A stretch of 64,000 nt of DNA from Leucocoprinus leucothites (lineage: Eukaryota; Basidiomycota; Agaricomycetes; Agaricales; Agaricaceae): assembly GCA_013368445.1 (NCBI GenBank), contig JAACJO010000010.1:434001-498000 (forward strand). Direction: 5' to 3'. Below, in pieces: positions 34,801 through 45,522 of this stretch (its first letter is position 1; the number at the start of each line of letters is the position of its first letter). The translations under genes were made by a program, and so were the position numbers. The notes under the pieces were generated by a model. It had not been told where the DNA came from. It searched no databases and worked only from the letters and a program-made list of their open reading frames with translations.

Positions 34801-37800
34801 TACTCAAGGGAATGCTGAGTTTATCTTGCTGACTGTCATCTTTGATGAGTAAAAAGTTCCCTAAATGTCCAGACCAAAGACCCGTGGCACACCCTGAGCT
34901 ACCTCACACTGAGATTCCACCAATCTTGACTATTCTGAATGTTCCACATGTAGACCATCTGCCTGCACCTTGAGGAGGAGAGCCACCTCATGCACCTTCA
35001 CCTTGTGCACCTCTATGCCCTAAAACACCTTCACCTCCTAGATCGCCAAGCCCACCTCTCTCTTATGCTGATCCTGATGATTGTGATCCAAAAGAAGAGG
35101 AAGAAGAAGTTGAGTTACCTCCTTCTCTGGGACCTTCATGACAAGAACCTGGTCCACGTAAACGTGCTCAGTCTCCATCTCCACCCGAGGTACTGCTACC
35201 ATGACCTTTGGTCCAGGATGATCTTGATACACTAGAACGGCTCAACCAATGGGTCACCAAATGTGAGAATCACCATCCCAGGTGAAATGTTCAACCTCTG
35301 AACAGACCAGGAAATGTGTATGGTGATAGAAGCAACCCTCTTGATGTCATCCAACGATATAGGGAACTCAATCCTAACTTACTGTAGAGATTGGATGTCG
35401 CATGACATCATATCACCACTGTCACACGTCCTCTCTCTACTACTGATTAAGTCTCCTCCTTCTTTGACAACTCTCTGTGTACTAACCGACACCCTACTAT
35501 CCTGGCAATGCACCAATCATCAATCATAGCCGACTACTGTATCAAGATGCCCCTGCACAGTCCTCACCCAGTAGCCACCACTTACCACCACTATCCCCCT
35601 CAGCTTTCCCCTTTCCTCTCTCAATTCCAGGTGCCCCTTTCCCCTCTCCATTCTACACTTTCCTTTTACTACTCGCTACGTACATTTTGCACTCGGCATC
35701 CCTGCTTCAACGCAACCGAGTTAGGACCTGTCATCCAACTGACAGAAGTCCGAACATTTAAATTATGTTTTATCTTTTTTTTATTGTTCCTCCTCCCTCC
35801 TTCGTCCTAAAATCTCGATAAAATACTCGCTCATACTCCGGTACAATCGCTACCGCTCCGCTTCATCGTCTAGTCTAATAGTGTGGGTCTAAACGACCAC
35901 ATGGACCCTTCTCTCCACCTACTTTTCCACCACTAATATTCCTTAGAATTCCCTTTCCCTTACAAAATCTCGACAAATCGTCTTGTAAACTGCTCTTTCC
36001 TGCTCTCTATAGTCACCTGCAGCATTGTAGATAGTCATAGAACCGTAACTTTAAATACTGCGATGTATCTCCCTTTTCTTTAGTGAAATCTACCCCATCT
36101 CTCTGACTCAGTTTAAGCTCTTAAGTTTGAGCTTTTCGATATCGTTCTCACTAAAACCAACTGTCTTCATCACAGTTTCACTCCTCAGCAACGTCTCATA
36201 TCGTCGCACGAGTGCTGAGTTATCATTTCAAATTAAAACTTCATTAAATAACATTTATAACATTACTCTATTTGGGTCAGAACCAATGACAGACAGACAC
36301 TGTCGTGCTCGCAAATTTAACTGCACTCACCTAGTTCACTTTTCCTTCATTACCATGCAATTGTGCTCAGTATCAACCTATTCCTGGAGCAATTTCCGAT
36401 GAGGAAGCTCGGAACAGATTATGAAATTGGCATATCCCTCACCAGGATAGTAGGATTGACAACAACAAACTGTCACCTACCGATTTTGCGAAGTTTGTGA
36501 AGGAAGGAGGGGTAAAATTAGTCGATTTCCTTCTCGCACAATGTGCCAATGGGCCAGTTCCTGAACAGTTTTGAGATATTGCAAATTTAGATGCTGATAC
36601 TCAAACTAAATGGCAAAAAGCAATGCTTGAGGAATTAGATGCACTTCACAAGTGAGGTGTATACGAGCTTGTTGATCTTCTGAAAGGAAGGAGAGCTATT
36701 AAAAATAGATGGGTTTACAACATCAAGTCCAATAATCAATATCACTCTCGCCTTGTTGCACAAGGGTTCTCCCAGATCAAGGGAATCGACTTTGATGAAC
36801 TCTTTTCTCCAGTTGTCCAATATGAGACTGTGTGCCTACTTCTTGGCATTGCAGCACTTGAGGACTTTGACCTTCACTCTGTTGACGTCAAAACAGCCTA
36901 TTTATATGGCAATCTGGATGAAGAGATCTACATGGAGCAGCCAGAAGGATTCCGTATTCCTGGCCAAGAAAAGAAAGTCTGGAGATTACACAAAGTGATC
37001 TATGGTCTAAAACAAGCCGGCTTATCTTGGTGGAAAGCACTCACTTCATCAATGCTGAAACTTGGATTTAAGCACTGTAAATCCAATGCTGGTGTTTATC
37101 ATTTTACACATCCCAAGACCGGCAAGCATGTCTTTGCAGTTGTTTATGTGGATGATGTCTTTTTCATGGGTAAAAAGAATTCCCTGCTCCTCTCTGAGTT
37201 GAAGCAAAAATTCATGACCACTTGGGAATGTCGTGACTAAGGTGAACTTTCCGAGTTCCTAGGCATGAACATATCATGTGATCAAAAAGAGAGAAAACTC
37301 TATATAGATCAAGTGAAATACCTCGATAAGGTTCTTGAGAAGTTTGAGATTCCTAAAGGTGTGAAATTTACACTGCTGCCATCCAGATTCATCTTCGAAC
37401 CCTATGTTGATAAGGTAGATCCTAAGTTTAGGACTCCTTACCAACAGTTAGTCAGATTGCTGATGTATCTTATGATTAGATCAAGACCTGACATATCCTT
37501 TGTGGTTGTCAAACTCTCCCAGCAATCTGCTGCCCCTTCCAATGTGCACTTCCAGGCTGGACTCCATGTGCTGCAATATTTGCAATCAACTCGCAATTAT
37601 CGACTCTTGTTTGATGGAGCTTCTAATCAGGCCATCATTGCTTGTTCTAATAGTGATTGGGCACAAGATGGACAGTCTTGATGATCTGTCACAGGTAACT
37701 TTATCATAATAGTGCATGGACCTGTAAGCTGGCTTAGCCGCAAACAGAAAACTGTCACTTTGTCATCTACTGAAGCTGAGTATATGGCGCTATCCAATTG

Positions 37801-38097
37801 TAGCCATCAGTTGATGTGGATTTGACAACTTCTTGAAGAGATAGGTTTTAAAATTCCTGCTCTGATTCTCTATGGTGATAATATTGGATCTATCTTCTGG
37901 AGTGAGAACCCTGTTCAAGAAAAACGCTTGAAGCATATTGATATACAATACCACTATATTCGAGATATTGTTGAAGAAGGTTCTGTTGAGTTGGAATTTA
38001 TGGAGGGCTCAAACAATCCTGCCAATATTCTGATGAAAAACCTCAGTTCAATTCTCTTCAATAAATTTGTTTATTCTTTGGGTATCAAATTCCTTTA
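31823..38097 (+). pseudogene. Copia gag-pol polyprotein, broken
   Basis: It starts at the ATG at 31,823 (MSSINNRASCISVLQGPQNY). The Gag part ends in a Gln/Gly/Lys-rich region near 32,500-32,740. The protease motif WILDSGASAHFT is at about 33,565. The integrase core with HVHSDLFELP and the Asp/Glu region GGEF is at about 34,170-34,400. Reverse transcriptase runs from about 36,590 to 37,240 (LVAQGFSQIKGIDFDELFSP; VVYVDDVFF at about 37,140). The RNase H end TLSSTEAEYMAL is at about 37,760 and a DNIGSIFW segment at about 37,880. Many TGAs stand at arginine positions, for example 34,364 and 34,379 (before and after FTSD) and after ALHK at about 36,653. A roughly 1-kb foreign segment lies between integrase and RT. 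Confidence 0.88.
35420..36385. repeat. CpG-rich insertion inside the copia element
   Basis: Homology to the copia polyprotein breaks after about 35,415 (...HHITT) and resumes at about 36,398 (EEARNR-like, then NNKLSPTDFAKFV). The intervening DNA is pyrimidine-rich, contains many CpG (unlike the surrounding element) and starts TGTCACACG. It has no long gene. It is probably a younger solo LTR; boundaries are approximate and I found no clean duplication. Confidence 0.45.
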
Positions 38098-38176
38098 GCA
38101 CTTTTATAGCTGCTTAAATGAAGTGCTTTCATAGTTGCTCAATTATGCATCTCCCACCATTTTGAGTGAGGAGGAG

Positions 38177-38549
38177 TGTTGAATCACATGTGCATCTACA
38201 TGCTGCTATATTTGTGTTCACTCTCAATTATGACATATGCATTCTATTATTAGATACCACTATGTTCACACACCGATACTTCATGCAGACTATACATGTT
38301 TTACTATATGTTTTACCTGTACCATTTACCACCTCAAAACAATGGTGTAATGTCCTCTTTATGGTAGATATTATTTGGACATTTTAGTATAAATACCCTG
38401 TATTTTCTTCATATTTCTTTAGTCAATTCTATCCTCTCAGTTGCAACTACTACTCTCATACAACTCCCATAACAGTTTACTGCCTAGAAAAGTGAGTTTT
38501 GACTATGTCGTCTACCTTCACCACTATGCTCCCTGTTGCTGCTTCGACA
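38177..38549 (+). repeat. 3' LTR of the copia element
   Basis: 373 bp, preceded by a GAGGAGGAG polypurine tract and followed by GTGCA. Confidence 0.9.
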
Positions 38550-40435
38550 GTGCAGAGTCTCATTGGAGAACTGGTCATTACTTATCCTACTAATAGTACT
38601 TGTCACTCTTACTACGTGTTTGGAATCAAATCTTTAAAGTTGTGCTACTACACCAATGTTGAGGAGTCTAATGCTGGTTCAATATTCCACCCTCAATGCA
38701 GATAATCTATGTAGCCATAATTATGACAATATACAAGTTTACAAGTGTCATCAAGATGGAGGAGAGTGAAAGGAAAAAAGACAGCAAATGTTTGGTGAAG
38801 CTGTGTATTGTGGGTGACCAATTTGAATAGATGGACTCTATGGTTAACTAAAAGTGGTGAATCAAAAATCAAAATGAATGGTGAACCCGGAGCATAGTGA
38901 GCAGCACAATACAACTATCCTATGCATTGTTGTATAATGAGGTATATTTCCGGAAAATAAAAAGAAAGTTACAGATGCTAACAAAAAGTATCACCAGCAT
39001 CAGGTACTTCATTGCATTCAACTTGCTTGTTGGACAACCCAACGGGCCATGGTTGAGGCTGTTGGATACCAGAAGCCTTTCCCAAACAGAGAGGAGAATT
39101 GTAACCATGAGTAATCAGAATGATAGAGCAAACCAGATGGCAGGGAGAGTTATGAAAATCCAGAACCCCTTGTCCAATACTTGGTGCCAGCAAGGAGGCA
39201 AGACCTTGATAAAAACTTTGGTTGGAGGATTGCAACCTGATAGAAATGTAATGCTCACCTCCATCCATTGATTTCTCATGGATTCTCTCTTGAGCAGTTT
39301 GATGATGAATGATTTGTAGAATGTTGAAGTGAACATGCAGACTACCCCACTGAATGTGGCAATGGTTGCCACAAAGACAGCAGTCGAGTATAGTGGAAGT
39401 TCAGATACTGAAAGCATCGGAAACATAGGTCTAGGGTAAATAAAGTTGATTAGTGTGTGGTCTGGGTTTAGAGAGGAGGGTGCATATGGAATGACAGAGG
39501 CTGAGAGTATGCTAAAGCTTCTCCAGTAAGAGTCCAATCTCTTTACAAGTCTGACCCATACATGCACAAGCTCATCTTCTTCAGTGTTCACATTGTGTAC
39601 TGGGCTGCAGTTACTGAGGTATTGACAGTACAGTGTACCAAAGGTGCCAATGACAATGGCAGAATGTAGGCAAAAAACTAGGGCAGCCAAATGCGACACT
39701 TCACAAGCTTGCATAAGTATCTATCCAATAATATGTCATTTGATGGTAAGATATGCACTAGATGATACTCTGCAGTGCAGCCTGGATGTGTAGCCCAAAG
39801 TTGATCAAGAGACCTATGAGTGTGGATTGGTGGTGGTTTGTCTTAAGGACAGTCTCATCACCAACAATAGTTTGAATCAAAGAATCAGAAGATGGCATCT
39901 AACCAAGTAGTCAAAGTGGTATGGACAGTGGATGTGGGAGGAGGCATGTATTTTATAGGCTTTATAGATGCAATCACAGAGAAGGTAAGCAAGTTTACAA
40001 ATAGGGAAATGTGGATGAGAGATAAAGCTTCTCCTTTATTGAAATACATAGACATATGGGTAGTTGAATGTCAGACATTGATGAACCAATTGGGCCCTGT
40101 TTGGTAACAAGAACCTGGTTTCTGATGGCCAGTTTCTTGACTTGTGTGACTTCCTAAAGTAGAACATGGCTATGTGGCTTCAAATAATGCTAGAAAAAAT
40201 ACAAAAAATATTCTGAATATGATTTCTGAGCGATTTGAGAGTGTATATACTATATATGTATGCTGTATCCTCAATCTACTGCTGGTATTGGCTGAAAATG
40301 CCTTGGCATGTATGCTGAGGGTGGGGCCCAAATGGACAGCACAGCTGAGCCAGGCACTAATTCATCACATGTATGTGAAAATTGAACCTTAGACTTCTGG
40401 CATACTTACCCCAGATGTCTTGTGTACTCTAAGTG
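38550..40435 (+). repeat. Unit B, 3' part
   Basis: The sequence resumes the match to unit A from about 12,480 onward (TTGGAGA-CTGGTC...). It passes through the membrane-protein gene to the tail matching 14,640-14,880 (40,170-40,425). Most CpG of unit A are TpG or CpA here. The tail is interrupted by the MITE at 40,436. Confidence 0.75.
38920..39898 (-). pseudogene. Captured membrane-protein gene, unit B copy
   Basis: Same gene as 12,835-13,813. This copy keeps a longer open segment, 39,115-39,714, starting MQACEVSHLAALVFCLHSAIV, because of one extra C relative to units A, E and F. Substitutions are mostly CpG transitions. The C-terminal hydrophobic segments end at ...FIFRKYTSLYNNA (stop at 38,920). 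Confidence 0.55.
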
Positions 40436-40616
40436 CAGACTCCTTCCCAGGCACTGGGATGCTGATTATATAACTTTTTTCTGAAGTTTAACTGAAACTT
40501 CATAAGTTAACACATCCTAACAACTGGTACAAAATGCAGTGTTAACTTACGAAGTTTCAGTTAAACTTTGGGAAAAAGTTATATAATCAGCATCCTGGTG
40601 CCTGGGAAGGAGTTTG
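40436..40616. mobile_element. Foldback MITE, Mutator-like (9-bp TSD)
   Basis: 181 bp made almost wholly of two inverted arms. The left tip CAGACTCCTTCCCAGGCAC and the right tip (read inverted, CAAACTCCTTCCCAGGCAC) pair. Pairing continues inward through GGATGCTGATTATATAACTT and AACTGAAACTTC to GTTAACAC around a loop of about 25 nt. Both ends are flanked by the perfect 9-bp repeat CTCTAAGTG (40,427-40,435 and 40,617-40,625), the duplication length of Mutator-like elements. Confidence 0.85.
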
Positions 40617-40625
40617 CTCTAAGTG

Positions 40626-41690
40626 GCGAAAATAGCAAGCCATTGAGACCTGTTAGGATGTGAGGGAGTTTGACTGGAAAACCCTCAGTCCATCCAAGTC
40701 ACCTGCAATCCTCGGACATGGCTGACTGTTGGTCCTATCAACCTCTTCCATGGACTAGAATGGCACTTTTCCAGCTTATTCTCATACTACTGACTACCCC
40801 ACTGGCAAATATCAGGGCACTATGCCTTCCATCTCTCCAGGCTCTCCTCAGTCTATGGGACAAATCTATAATGGAGACACTCATTCACCAACCACTGGTG
40901 GTAGGTGTTATTTGTCTTCAGGCTACCTAACACATTCCTAACATTACATAAATCCCTCAACTGCAGGGTATCATGTCTATTCTTCTGTGAACTAAGCCAA
41001 ATAACAGCACCACATATAAGCTCAACACTACTCTCATCATTACTTGACCTCTCAACTCCACAAGCAATACAACCCCATTGAGCACCTCATTCCAAATTTC
41101 CAACATACATACAGCAGTTTTGTGGCTTTGTGGCTCCAAGTCCTAGTCCTAATACTCAGTCTTTTGTTTGTCTCATGTTATCTACTGAAGCCCTTACTAA
41201 TCTGATTGGATTAGCATCTGGGTATATAAGTAGCTAGCTATCTGCCTGTGTTCCCTGAACACTTGCAAATCAATACTTTACCCCTCATGCTGTATGCGGC
41301 TTGAGTTTCTTCACTGCATATTGTGATGAGCCCTATCCTCACACCACATTGCAATTGACAGAGAGATGTTCTCCATGAAGCCTCCTCACCCTCTACCTAG
41401 TAGGAAGGTACCCCTGGCAGACCCCTCCATGATAGACTACTAGGCGACTGTGTGAGGGACAACACTACTCCCAATGAATAACCTCTCTTGCATCCATAGT
41501 ATACTACAAGTTTATCTCAACACCTTCCACCATTCACTCTATCATATTGGGGCATCACAAAACCTCCAGAACTATTACAGTAGCACACTGCAGCATGAAT
41601 GTAGTAGCCATTAGTTTAATTACTATACATCTACTATGTCTTCGTTAGATGGTATATAAACACAGGACTCTCTCTCTCTAACATAGAGAT
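40626..41690. other. LTR-like debris between units B and E
   Basis: No gene is supported here. The segment from about 40,651 starts TGTTAGGATGTGAGG and has a promoter-like GTATATAAGTAG at about 41,222. At about 41,545 it reads TCATATTGGGGCATCACA, resembling an LTR end followed by a decayed primer-binding site. A retroelement fragment is likely but not proven. Confidence 0.35.
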
Positions 41691-42438
41691 GCTGATGGAC
41701 CAAGTGCTAAACAGAGTGTATGGAAAAGATAAGATTGATTCCCATGGATTGATGCAACAGCCATGATGAAGGGTCAGGCAGAACTGTCACAATCTGCGAT
41801 TGCAACCTCTCCGATTTGATCTCCGACTATTTTTTCAATTTCCGATTCCCGTGATTTTTCATTATCTATCATTTCTATAAATATTTTGCAGCCTGTCTCC
41901 ACTCATCATTCTATCATCCTTTCATTTGCACTCATATTTGTTTCCACCATTCCATTTATGTTTGTCATTCTCTGTTGTGTCATGTTTGTCATTGTCTATT
42001 TACTTTTCATTTATCTGTTTATTCGTTTATCGTCGCATTGTGAGCTTCGCAATATTTATGTGTTATTTGTCCAATTTCACATTATCTTAAATATGTCACT
42101 ACTAGCTCATGTATTATTCATTCTGAATATCGACTAAGATTCCACTCTGAATTCTCTGTCCGTTATTCCTTCAGTGTTGAATTCCAATTCGCACTGTCTG
42201 TCATCTTCCTCGTAGACCAAATCGGTCAATGCAATATCAGAAGGGTGCAGCATATACGCTGAAGCCAATGACTGACCTCTCTGTAACTTTTGTGCGCTTC
42301 GTAAGTGCTGGCATTTCGCAAATCTTGACAAGAACTCTTGATGACCACCAACCAGCAGTGATGGCCTCTGCAACATCAAGGGCAGTGTCTATTGCCATCC
42401 AGCCTCAGCACTCTCAGCCTGCAAATCCCTGCAGATAA
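41691..42438 (+). repeat. Composite unit E, 5' part
   Basis: The sequence from GATGGACCAAGTGCTAAAC matches 59,960 onward. It includes the kinase start codon region (ATGGCCTCTGC at 42,361). It is interrupted by a solo LTR and then, at 42,439, by the double-hAT block. Unit E resumes at 54,583. Confidence 0.8.
41785..42330. repeat. Solo LTR (546 bp) in unit E
   Basis: The segment starts TGTCACAATCTGCG and ends AAATCTTGACA. It is flanked by the direct 5-bp repeat AGAAC (41,780-41,784 and 42,331-42,335). Units A (AGAAC then TCTCG at about 11,032) and F show the empty site. TG...CA ends, 5-bp duplication and no internal genes make this a solo LTR. Confidence 0.85.
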
Positions 42439-43929
42439 TAGTGTTGTCACAGTGTTGGCTCTAGTCAAGCAACAGTCATCGGTCACAGTTCCAGTCAAGC
42501 TGACCAAGTCACATCAGCAACAACTGGTCAATGACTGATGCCCAGATCAACTAGCTAGAAATGGTTAACACTAAGATTAGGGACGTACCTAGCTGACACT
42601 CTGACACAATGTAAAGCTCGGCATCAATGGTAATGAGGTAGATATTGTGAAAATACACCGCGGTTCAGGTGGGAGAACCTTACCTCTGCCCCCAAATGAT
42701 ATAATTCTACCAAGTTCACAAGGGACATACCTAAGAATAACATTCAGCAGATGGATAAGCTCAATATTGAACAGTAAGAATAATCACAGCAGCCACCTCC
42801 AGCTGGCAGAAGCACTCTCTGAAGTCAGCAGAACGAGTGTTTTCAGTGAAACTCACCTGCTTCAATACTACAAGATTTAGTCTACCATATGATACTGCCG
42901 AGTGCTGAGCATAGTAAGCATGCACCCAACTTCTGTTGGCCTGATGAGCAGGTGGTACTCTATGTCTCGAGACTTCAGTCTATTGAATGAAGCCTATCTC
43001 TCATGTTTTGTCGGTGCTTACTCATTATTTATCACATATGATGATAGGTTGCTATTCTTAACTTGTGAGCATGAGTTCATTTGTAGCAGCATGGTTAGAG
43101 TTTTATAATACCAAGTAAACAAATGAGTTGGCAACTGTGTTCATATAAAAGGTGCTTTTATGTTGTAGAATAATAAGAAGCACCCATCTCCCCTAAGTTG
43201 TCAGACAATGCTTCCTGGCAGCTTGAACATCAACTCTTCTTTTTTTGGGGCCACTGCTACCCACCCATCATCTCTATCTGTTTCATGGAGGACACTTCAG
43301 TCTTCCTGGTGGAATAATTGCTTTTATGATCACCCCAGATGTCAACATGGTTCACCAAGTGCTTGCATTGGTGATAAGTGGAAAGTCTACTGCAAACATT
43401 GCTTTGATAAGTATGTTGAGGAGATCCAAGAAGAGCACTCCAATGCTCTCACATAGGGTATTGTACTCAATATTCCTCAAACACAAACAGGAATAGAATT
43501 GTACCGTAAGCATTCTTTGTTCCATATGACAATACAAGCTTACAGTATTTACATATATTTTAGTTTGGGCAACTAGAGCTGAGGGAAATAAAGCTGGGGT
43601 ACGAGAGTGGCATCAATCTGCCACCTCAACCCTACTCAATCACTTGGCTGACTGTGAGCTGCAAGACTTTCAGACCCATTGTGATGCTTTCTACTCTCCT
43701 TCAGCTAATAAGTCTACTGCCAAGAATTCGATGGCATCTCCAATTTGTGCACACCGGGTTGGAAAGACTCTTCAGCAGGTATTGACTCAATCAGCTCTTC
43801 AACAATTCCAGATGCCTCCTGTTCCTTTCTATTCACCTACCAGCTCTTCCACCCCTTCTCAGTCACACTTTCAGTCTCATGGGCTACCACCCTCAGGCTC
43901 TTCAACTTCGAATTTATCCATCCCAGCTA

Positions 43930-45522
43930 CAGTGGCTCAAAAAACTGTCCCAATGTTTTCGCATTTTGGACATATTTGCTAATACCAGGGCAGATATATG
44001 GCCTAGCATCCTGAAAATATTCACACAGGTACCTTGACATATTGGGCGCATATATTCCCATGATCACATGACCTTGTCCATCAATGAATTAATAATGAAT
44101 TATCGAAAATATCTACTCATTGGGACAGTTTTTTGACCCTCTGTTATCTACCTACTCAATACTTTGTATGACCTCCTCTTGCCCTGATAACTGCCTCAAT
44201 CCTTCTGGGCATGCTTTCTATCAGCCTTTGGCACCTTTCTGCTGGAATCTTATTCCACTCCTCTACTAGCCTCTCCCACAATTCAAATACTCCCTTGGGT
44301 GGTCTTTCATATGGCTTCAGCTGGTCCTTCAGGTAGGTCCAGAGGTGTTCAATGGGATTTAGGTCAGGGGATTGTGCAGGCCATGGTAGAACTTGAATGT
44401 TGTTGTCCACAAACCATTGTTGTCCCAGTTTTGAGGTGTGTTTTGGGTCATTATCCTGCTGGAATATCCTCTCCTCCTCCTCCATCTCCAACTTTTCAAA
44501 GCTTTCCACCACCCCATTGTCCAAAATCTTGCAGTATTTCACTGCATCCATATTCCCTTGAACCTCAATCAGCTTTCCTACCCCATTCCACCCCATACAC
44601 CCCCACACCATCATGTTACCACCTCCTCCATGTTTGACAGTAGGGAGAGTGGTCCTATCTGACAGTGGTTCCCCCCTCTCCTTCCAGGTATACACCTTTC
44701 CATCTGACCCAATCCTGTTGATCTTTGTTTCATCTGTCCACAACACCCTCTTCCAGTCCTCCACTGTCCAATTCCTATGTTCATGTGCAAAGTCAAGGCG
44801 TTCCTCATGATGTCGCTTTTTGAGTAGAGGTCGTTTGATCTTGGTTACAGAGCGAAATCCATTATCCTGAAGGGTATTTCTGACAGTTTGGGGTGTGACA
44901 GGGTCAGACAGAGTAGAGTTAATGAAAGTTGTAGCCTGGACAGCATTGTCTAGCTTTCCAGAGGTTATTTGGTGAATTATTGCTTTTTTATCACGAGGAG
45001 AAAGCTTGGAAGGACGTCCTCCCTTGTTGTTTTCCTTGTCCCCATCAACTTCTTTCTTGATCCTCCCAACAGTAGACTTTCCTAGACCAGTTTTATGTTC
45101 AATCTGGTGCAAGGAATAGCCATCTTTGAGAAGAGAAGTGACTTGGGAGTATTGGGTAGAGGAGATAGCTTTCATGATGTAGTGGCAGGAAGAAAGACAG
45201 TTGTAGCCATCTCAACATGTCAACCAAGGTCACATGATCTTGTTTATTACTCCCACGCCTGCCCTGATGCTCCCCTGGCATGTTACAAGGTAGATACTGG
45301 GAGGCTGACAGGGGGTCAAAAAACTGTCCCAATGAGTAGATATTTTTGATAATTCATTATTAATTCATTGATGGACAAGGTCATGTGATCATGGGAATAT
45401 ATGCGCCCAATATGTCAAGGTACCTGTGTGAATATTTTCAGGATGCTAGGCCATATATCTGCCCTGGTATTAGCAAATATGTCCAAAATGCGAAAACATT
45501 GGGACAGTTTTTTGAGCCACTG
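43930..45522 (-). mobile_element. Tc1-like transposon copy 2 (structurally intact)
   Basis: 1,593 bp with CAGTGGCTCAAAAAACTGTC tips, TA on both sides and about 213-bp inverted repeats at both ends. It is inserted in the hAT-1 gene. The transposase frame is uninterrupted. Confidence 0.95.
44156..45175 (-). CDS. Tc1-family DD34E transposase, 339 aa, intact
   Basis: A complete frame starts MKAISSTQYSQVTSLLKDGY. The N-terminal half has a helix-turn-helix (YSLHQIEHKTGLGKSTVGRI) and a second basic HTH-like region (GGRPSKLSPRDKKAI... TPQTVRNTLQ). The catalytic triad is Asp in WTDETKIN, Asp in QQDNDPKHTS and Glu in SPDLNPIEHLW. There are exactly 34 residues between the last two, the DD34E spacing of Tc1. 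Length is normal for the family (about 340). The enzyme cuts and reinserts the element at TA sites. The intact frame amid decayed relatives suggests recent arrival or activity; expression is not known. Confidence 0.95.
   Translation of the reverse strand: MKAISSTQYSQVTSLLKDGYSLHQIEHKTGLGKSTVGRIKKEVDGDKENNKGGRPSKLSPRDKKAIIHQITSGKLDNAVQATTFINSTLSDPVTPQTVRNTLQDNGFRSVTKIKRPLLKKRHHEERLDFAHEHRNWTVEDWKRVLWTDETKINRIGSDGKVYTWKERGEPLSDRTTLPTVKHGGGGNMMVWGCMGWNGVGKLIEVQGNMDAVKYCKILDNGVVESFEKLEMEEEERIFQQDNDPKHTSKLGQQWFVDNNIQVLPWPAQSPDLNPIEHLWTYLKDQLKPYERPPKGVFELWERLVEEWNKIPAERCQRLIESMPRRIEAVIRARGGHTKY

Larger units (their letters stand above)
31191..38549 (+). mobile_element. Ty1/copia retrotransposon, full length but inactivated
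   Basis: Two 373-bp LTRs (31,191-31,563 and 38,177-38,549) start TGTTGAATCA and end with ACA. The flanks are GTACA and GTGCA, a 5-bp target duplication with one later CpG-type change. GGTTATGGGCCC directly after the 5' LTR is a likely primer-binding site and GAGGAGGAG before the 3' LTR the polypurine tract. Integrase precedes reverse transcriptase, the copia order. Confidence 0.93.

Noticed and set aside
44299..44637. 112-codon frames antisense to the Tc1 transposases (also 16,414-16,752 and 48,132-48,470).
   Set aside because: They are shadows of the transposase coding strand and recur only because the element recurs.
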